Assembly (NCBI GenBank): GCA_035513575.1
Contig: DATKBW010000194.1
Location: 1-64,000 of the forward strand
Direction of reading: 5' to 3'
DNA: 64,000 bases
From: JAHWKI01 sp035513575
Lineage (GTDB): Bacteria > Gemmatimonadota > Gemmatimonadetes > Longimicrobiales > RSA9
Below are positions 59,235 to 64,000 of the stretch, one piece after another. The notes beneath the pieces were generated by a model that saw only the letters and a program-made list of their open reading frames with translations, ran no database searches and was not told the origin of the DNA. The translations under genes and the position numbers were made by a program. The first letter of the stretch is position 1. Each line of letters opens with the position of its first letter.

Positions 59235-61559
59235 TCACGACGCCCTCGGCTCCTCTTCGGCGGTGTCCCCGGCCATGAGGAGGTCCAGGCCGGCGAGCCC
59301 GATGAGGACCTCCCTGGGCTTCGAGCCATCGGGCGGACCCAGGATCCCGGCGTGGTGCAGCTGGTCGACGATCCGGGCCGCGCGCCCGTAGCCGATCTTG
59401 AGCCGGCGCTGGAGCAGCGATGTCGAGCCCTGCTGGTGCTGGATGCAGACCTCCGCGGCCTGCCGGAACAGGTCGTCGCGATCGTCCAGCACATCGTCCC
59501 TCAGGTTCCCGGCCGCCTCGGCATCGCGCTCCCGCACGAAATCGAGGATGTCCTGCTCCGGCCGCGCCGCCGCGCCCGGGGCGTCGGGGGCCTCCTCGCG
59601 GCGGCGGTACCAGGCCATGAGGCGCTCGGTCTCCTCGGTGGAGATGTAGGCGCCCTGGATCCGCACGGGGTCCGAGCTGCCCGGCGGGAGGAAGAGCATG
59701 TCGCCGTTCCCCAGCAGCGCGTCGGCGCCGTTCTGGTCCAGGATGGTGCGGGAGTCCACCTTCGAGCTCACGCGGAACCCGATGCGGCAGGGGAAATTGG
59801 CCTTGATCAGCCCGGTGATGACGTTCACGCTCGGCCGCTGTGTCGCCACGATCAGGTGGATGCCGATGGCGCGGGCCTTCTGCGCGAGCTGGGCGAGGGG
59901 CCGCTCGATCTCCGACTGTACGGCCATCATCAGGTCGGCCAGCTCGTCCACGATCACGACCACGTACGGCAGGGGTCCGTCCGCGTAGATCCAGCGGTCC
60001 GGATCCCCCTCCGGGCCCTTCGGCGCGGCGCGCCGGAGCACGCCTCCTTCGGCGACGCGGCGGTTGAACTCGGTGATGGACCGGACGTTGTTCTGCGAGA
60101 GCAGCTCGTAGCGCCGCGCCATCTCGTACACGGCCCAGCGCAGCACCAGGGCCGCATCCTCGGGGTCGGTCACCACGGGGTGACGCAGGTGCGGCAGGTC
60201 GCCGTACATGCTCAGCTCCACCATCTTCGGGTCCACCATCAGCAGCCGGAGCGTCTCGGGCGTGTGGCGATAGACCAGGCTCGTGATGATGGTGTTGATG
60301 CAGATGGACTTCCCGGAGCCCGTGGCCCCCGCGATGAGGAGGTGCGGCATCTTCGCGAGATCCGCCACGTACGGCCGCCCTTCCAGGTTCTTCCCCAGCG
60401 CCAGCGGGAGCTGACCCCGGCTCCGGTGGAACGCCGGGGAGTCCACGATCTCCCGCAGGAAGACCACGTCCGCCTCCGGGTTCGGGACCTCCACGCCGAC
60501 CGCGGCCTTCCCCGGGATGGGCGCGACGATGCGCACGCTCGGCGCCTTGAGCGCGAGCGCCAGGTCGGCATCCAGCGCCTCGACGCGGCTCACCTTGATC
60601 CCCGGCGCCGGGGCGAACTCGTACTGCGTGACCACCGGACCCGTGGTCCGGCCGACGATCTCGCCCTGGACCTTGAACGTCTCCAGCGTCGTGACCAGGA
60701 CCTGCGCCAGCCGGTCCAGCTCCTGCTCCGACAGCGCCGGGTCCCGCGGCGGCTTCGGCGTCAGGAGCGTCACGTCCGGCGCCGCACCGGCGGCCCCCGC
60801 CGTGATGGGACCGTCGAAATCCTCCGGGATCCCCCGCGATCCCTTCCGCCCCCGCCCCCGCTTCGGCCGCAGCGGTTCCTGCTCCGCCACGCCCGGTCCG
60901 ACGACGACGCCGGGGGGAGCGAACCCGGCCTCTTTCACCGCCAGCGATGTGGCGGTCCGGCGACGTCGGAAGAGACCGCCGGACCGGCGGGCAGGAACCG
61001 GGTCGGTGTCCGGGCCCTGGGTGCCGACCACCCCCTTGAGCACCCGGGCACCGGCCGTGGCGCCGCCGGCGGCGGTCCGGGCGGGGTTCCAGCCGATGGT
61101 GGCGATGCTGGCGGCGGTGGCGGTGAAGAGGACCAGCATCGCCGCTCCGACGGTGCCGAGCCCCGCCGTCAGGGGCGCGCCCACGAGGATCCCCCACCAC
61201 CCGGCCCAGGCCGCGGCGTCCTCCACCCCCCCGACGATGCCCGCGCCCACCGGTACCAGGAGGGCGAGCGTGGCCGCCAGGACGCTCCAGCGGAGCGTGA
61301 GATCGCGACGCAGCCCGAAAGCGGCGAGCGCGCCCACCGCGGGGATCGCGGGGAGGAGGAAGACCCCGGCCCCGAGAAACATGCGGCCGCCGTACGCGAA
61401 CGCGGCCCCCACCACGCCCATCAGGTTCGCGACCCCACCCGCCCCGGCGGGGACCAGGCTCAGCGCCATGAACAGCGCCAGGGCGGCGAGCGCGAGCCCC
61501 AGGAGATCGCTCCGCTGGCGATCCGTCAGGAGCCCCGCCTTCTGCTTCTTCGCGGCCAT
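59235..61559 (-). CDS. ftsK: DNA translocase FtsK
   Basis: A 774-residue hexameric DNA pump for chromosome segregation at division. Four to five N-terminal membrane helices (about 17-155) are followed by a short linker (about 160-275), far shorter than in E. coli. The motor has Walker A LLIAGATGSGKSICINT (411-418) and Walker B VVIVDELADLMMAV, with PFLPPGS-like FLPPGSSDPVRIQGAYIS. The C-terminal gamma winged helix (about 700-774, GSTSLLQRRLKIGYGRAARIVDQL) reads KOPS sites. It is preceded by comB and followed by the LolA-like gene. Confidence 0.96.
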   Translation of the reverse strand: MAAKKQKAGLLTDRQRSDLLGLALAALALFMALSLVPAGAGGVANLMGVVGAAFAYGGRMFLGAGVFLLPAIPAVGALAAFGLRRDLTLRWSVLAATLALLVPVGAGIVGGVEDAAAWAGWWGILVGAPLTAGLGTVGAAMLVLFTATAASIATIGWNPARTAAGGATAGARVLKGVVGTQGPDTDPVPARRSGGLFRRRRTATSLAVKEAGFAPPGVVVGPGVAEQEPLRPKRGRGRKGSRGIPEDFDGPITAGAAGAAPDVTLLTPKPPRDPALSEQELDRLAQVLVTTLETFKVQGEIVGRTTGPVVTQYEFAPAPGIKVSRVEALDADLALALKAPSVRIVAPIPGKAAVGVEVPNPEADVVFLREIVDSPAFHRSRGQLPLALGKNLEGRPYVADLAKMPHLLIAGATGSGKSICINTIITSLVYRHTPETLRLLMVDPKMVELSMYGDLPHLRHPVVTDPEDAALVLRWAVYEMARRYELLSQNNVRSITEFNRRVAEGGVLRRAAPKGPEGDPDRWIYADGPLPYVVVIVDELADLMMAVQSEIERPLAQLAQKARAIGIHLIVATQRPSVNVITGLIKANFPCRIGFRVSSKVDSRTILDQNGADALLGNGDMLFLPPGSSDPVRIQGAYISTEETERLMAWYRRREEAPDAPGAAARPEQDILDFVRERDAEAAGNLRDDVLDDRDDLFRQAAEVCIQHQQGSTSLLQRRLKIGYGRAARIVDQLHHAGILGPPDGSKPREVLIGLAGLDLLMAGDTAEEEPRAS

Positions 61560-61560
61560 G

Positions 61561-62304
61561 CTACTCCAGGGTGATCTTCCGTTCCCGGAACCGCGGAACG
61601 ACGGCGGTCCGGTCCACCGTCCCGCAGAACGTCACGTCGTCCTCGAGGCCGATGCTTCGCAGGTGCGATCCCGCGGCCGTCCCCGCCAGCAGCGCCGGGA
61701 GCTTCGGCAGGTGCCGCTGCGCCAGCGCCGCGGCGGCCGCGGCCGCGTCGTTCCGCTCCAGCGCGCCGCCCCCCTCCGCCAGCCGGCGCACCAGCGCGCC
61801 GGCGCAGACGGCGTCCTCGAGGGCGAACCGTCCTTCCCGCCCCGCGCACACCACCGCGGTGGGGCCATCCGCACCGGCCAGGCGGTCGACCACCGCCCCG
61901 AGGTTCAGAAACGACGCGGCGAGGATCAGGCCGGCCTCGCCGTCCGCCTTGCCGCCCCGGCGCTCCGCGACGGCGAGGAAGGTGCGGGTCCCGTTGGTGG
62001 TGGTCATCACCAGCGACAGGTCCGCCACCGTCTCGCGGGTGAACTCGAGGGGCGAATTCCCCAGGTCGAAGCCCTCGATGGGGAGCCCCTTCCGCTCGCC
62101 GCACAGCAGCACGCTGTCGCGGCCTATGCTCAGCGCGATCCGGGCGGCGTCATCCGCCGTGGCCACGGGGAACACCGCCTTCGCGCCGTTGGCCAGCGCT
62201 TCCACCAGCGTGCTCGTGGCCCGGAGCACATCGATGACGACCACCCGGTCCGGCAGCTCGACCCCCGAAAGCTCGCCCGGGGTGAAGTAGACGTCCAGTC
62301 TCAC
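61561..62304 (-). CDS. comB: 2-Phosphosulfolactate phosphatase (ComB family)
   Basis: A 247-residue ComB-family phosphatase. Its signature segments are VVIDVLRATSTLVEALANGAKAVFPV, LLCGERKGLPIEGFDLGNSPLEF, LVMTTTNGTRTFLA, AASFLNLGAV, VVCAGREGRFALEDAVCAGALV. In methanogens it makes sulfolactate for coenzyme M; in many bacteria the same family occurs without that pathway and its substrate is unclear. The GTG start overlaps the accC stop (GTGA). ComA and ComC are not in the window. Confidence 0.88.
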   Translation of the reverse strand: MRLDVYFTPGELSGVELPDRVVVIDVLRATSTLVEALANGAKAVFPVATADDAARIALSIGRDSVLLCGERKGLPIEGFDLGNSPLEFTRETVADLSLVMTTTNGTRTFLAVAERRGGKADGEAGLILAASFLNLGAVVDRLAGADGPTAVVCAGREGRFALEDAVCAGALVRRLAEGGGALERNDAAAAAAALAQRHLPKLPALLAGTAAGSHLRSIGLEDDVTFCGTVDRTAVVPRFRERKITLE

Positions 62305-63656
62305 GCGCGTTTGGCGTCCTCGGCCATGCGCCGCTCGAGGAACTTCGTGTCGACCTCCCCCGCCACGACGGCCGGATCGTGGAGCAGGTCCAGCAGGAAC
62401 GGGATCGTCGTGTGAACGCCCTCGACGATGAACGACTCCAGCGCGAGCCGCATCCGGACGATCGCCTCCCCCCGGTCGTTGGCGTGGACGATCAGCTTGC
62501 CGAGGAGGGAGTCGTAATTCGGCGGGACGCGGTAGCCCTGGTACGCGTGGGAGTCCACCCGGACCCCCGGCCCCCCCGGGGCGTGCCAGATCGTGATGGT
62601 CCCGGGACTCGGCGCGAAGTTGCGGGCCGGATCCTCGGCGTTGATCCGGCATTCGAGGGCATGACCCCGGAGCTGCAGCGGCTCCGGGACCGAGTGCTTC
62701 TCCCCCGCCGCGATCCGGATCTGCTCCTTGACGAGGTCCACCCCCGTGACCATCTCGGTCACCGGATGCTCGACCTGGATCCGGGTGTTCATCTCCATGA
62801 AGTAGAAGCGGCCGTCCTGGTCCAGGAGGAACTCGATGGTGCCCGCCCCCCGGTAATTGATGGCCGCCGCGCCCTTCACCGCCGCTTCCCCCATCTTCTC
62901 CCGCAGCCTGGGCGTCAGCGCGGGCGAGGGCGACTCCTCGATCAGCTTCTGGTGCCGCCGCTGGATCGAGCACTCCCGCTCCCCGAGGTGCGCCACGCGG
63001 CCGTGGGTGTCCCCCAGGATCTGGATCTCGATGTGGCGCGGCCGGGCGAGGTATTTCTCGATGTAGACGGAGCCGCTTCCGAACGCGGCCTGCGCTTCGG
63101 TCTGCGCCGCCCGGAAAGCCTTCGGGAACGTCGCGGCGTCCGGGGCCACGCGCATCCCCTTCCCGCCCCCTCCCGCCGCGGCCTTGATCAGGACCGGGAA
63201 GCCGATGTCCCCCGCCACGTCCAGCGCCCGGTCCACGTCCTCGATGGCGCCCTCGCTGCCGGGGACCACCGGGACGCCCACCTCGATCATCGTCTCCCGG
63301 CCCCGGGCCTTGTCGCCCATCCGCCGGATCTGCTCCGCGGTGGGACCGATGAAGACCAGCTCCGAACGGTCGCAGATCTCGGCGAACTCCGCGTTCTCCG
63401 CCAGGAACCCGTAGCCCGGGTGGATGGCATCCGCGCCCGTGATCTCGGCCGCGGCGATGATGCGCGGGATGTTGAGGTAGGAGTCCCGCGCCGGCGGCGG
63501 TCCGATGCAGACGACCTCGTCGGCGAACCGAACGTGCAGCGACTCCCGGTCCGCCTCGCTGTAGACCGCGACCGTGCGGATCCCCAGCTCCTGGCAGGCG
63601 CGGATGACCCGCAGCGCGATCTCCCCGCGGTTAGCGACCAGGACCTTTCGGAACAT
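62301..63656 (-). CDS. accC: Acetyl-CoA carboxylase biotin carboxylase subunit
   Basis: A 451-residue ATP-grasp enzyme carboxylating the biotin on AccB. It shows KVLVANRGEIALRVIRACQELGI, DAIHPGYGFLAENAEFAEIC, ATP loop KAAAGGGGKGMRVA, ERECSIQRRHQKLIEESPSP, FYFMEMNTRIQVEHPVTEMVTGVDLVKEQI and GHALECRINAEDPARNF. ATG 63656 is chosen over the TTG one codon earlier. It lies 12 bases after accB, the standard accB-accC order; AccA and AccD are elsewhere. Confidence 0.98.
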   Translation of the reverse strand: MFRKVLVANRGEIALRVIRACQELGIRTVAVYSEADRESLHVRFADEVVCIGPPPARDSYLNIPRIIAAAEITGADAIHPGYGFLAENAEFAEICDRSELVFIGPTAEQIRRMGDKARGRETMIEVGVPVVPGSEGAIEDVDRALDVAGDIGFPVLIKAAAGGGGKGMRVAPDAATFPKAFRAAQTEAQAAFGSGSVYIEKYLARPRHIEIQILGDTHGRVAHLGERECSIQRRHQKLIEESPSPALTPRLREKMGEAAVKGAAAINYRGAGTIEFLLDQDGRFYFMEMNTRIQVEHPVTEMVTGVDLVKEQIRIAAGEKHSVPEPLQLRGHALECRINAEDPARNFAPSPGTITIWHAPGGPGVRVDSHAYQGYRVPPNYDSLLGKLIVHANDRGEAIVRMRLALESFIVEGVHTTIPFLLDLLHDPAVVAGEVDTKFLERRMAEDAKRA

Positions 63657-63668
63657 CAACAGCGCGCG

Positions 63669-64000
63669 TCAGCCGTTCGGATCGATGCGGAAGAGCACCT
63701 GTCCGTACTCCACCGGCTCGGCGTTGTCGATGAGGACCTCGCGGACCACGCCCTCCACCTCGGACTCCAGCTCGTTCATGAGCTTCATCGCCTCGAGAAT
63801 GCACAGCGTCTGGCCCTTGCTCACCCGCGTCCCCACCTCGACATACGGCGGGGCCTCCGGCGCCGGCGCGCGGTAGAACGTCCCGACCATCGGCGACTTC
63901 ACCTCGATCAGCCCGGCCGCGCCCGCGGCCTTCTCCTCCGCCGGCGCGCTGCCGCCCCCGCCCGTGGCCAGCGGCGATCCGGCGGGAGCCGGCTGCGGCG
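63669..64000 (-). CDS. accB: Biotin carboxyl carrier protein, 5' end beyond the window
   Basis: The 110 C-terminal residues are visible; the frame runs off the right edge. A flexible Ala/Pro/Gly linker (PQPAPAGSPLATGGGGSAPAEEKAAGAAG) leads into the biotinyl domain with SPMVGTFYRAPAPEAPPYV and the biotinylated lysine in CILEAMKLMNELESEV. It carries the carboxyl group between AccC and the carboxyltransferase in fatty-acid synthesis. It is followed by accC. Confidence 0.95.
   Translation of the reverse strand, partial: PQPAPAGSPLATGGGGSAPAEEKAAGAAGLIEVKSPMVGTFYRAPAPEAPPYVEVGTRVSKGQTLCILEAMKLMNELESEVEGVVREVLIDNAEPVEYGQVLFRIDPNG

Overview
The window is very GC-rich (about 70% by eye) and gene-dense. 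Almost every gene lies on the minus strand. Gene content points to a Gram-negative-type (diderm) bacterium with its own lipoprotein and outer-membrane systems (Lnt, LolA-like protein, beta-barrel-like protein). The style of the left-edge ECF sigma factor and the overall gene set fit Gemmatimonadota or a close relative. That placement is inference from family resemblance, not from a marker-gene tree. The region reads as ordinary chromosome: no insertion sequence, prophage, CRISPR array or rRNA was seen.

Layout, left to right (transcription mostly right to left). 1-630: the 3' end of an ECF sigma factor (+), a beta-sandwich protein fragment (-), and tRNA-Met with its own promoter and terminator (-). 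630-2173: a TPR protein with a signal peptide (+). 2183-7659: ftsB-like, eno, plsC, thiL, nnr and two small genes of unknown or poorly known role. 7732-14937: a catabolic operon with a good promoter at its head (thiolase, bioY, CPBP protease, 3-hydroxyacyl-CoA dehydrogenase, acyl-CoA dehydrogenase, leucine-type dehydrogenase, glyA). It is suited to fatty-acid or branched-chain amino-acid breakdown. 14955-18453: rex, arginine deiminase, a DnaQ-like exonuclease and an MBL hydrolase behind a textbook Rex operator. 18458-23900: a degenerate histidine kinase, an MFS transporter, rsmA and a complete partner-switching set (STAS, anti-sigma kinase, PP2C phosphatase).

23964-33163: pta, coaD, rsmD, recJ, a coiled-coil zinc-ribbon gene, dnaG, mutS2 and yqeY. 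One isolated plus-strand unknown gene sits at 33282-33827. 33700-41776: prmA, dnaJ, hrcA, hemW, dprA, obg, a CMD-family gene and an asparaginase. 41833-46076: EamA and TauE transporters, a C-terminal processing protease and tmk. 46073-50745: myo-inositol-phosphate synthase and a CDP-alcohol phosphatidyltransferase (a probable inositol-lipid route), a YlbF-family gene, prmC, prfA and rpmE. 50742-59164: lnt, a Gfo/Idh/MocA oxidoreductase, an outer-membrane-like protein, a SpoIID-like lipoprotein, hemL, rimO and a lipidated LolA-like protein. 59235-64000: ftsK, comB, accC and the 3' part of accB.

About twenty gene junctions overlap by exactly four bases (ATGA, GTGA or TTGA), so translational coupling is the rule and most starts can be set from it. 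The most interesting items are the Rex operator in front of arginine deiminase, the inositol-lipid pair, a histidine kinase with a wrecked ATP site, a LolA homologue with a lipobox, an acyl-CoA dehydrogenase with no canonical start codon, and an unknown plus-strand gene running antisense into prmA. I did not find an obviously new multi-gene defence or mobile system.
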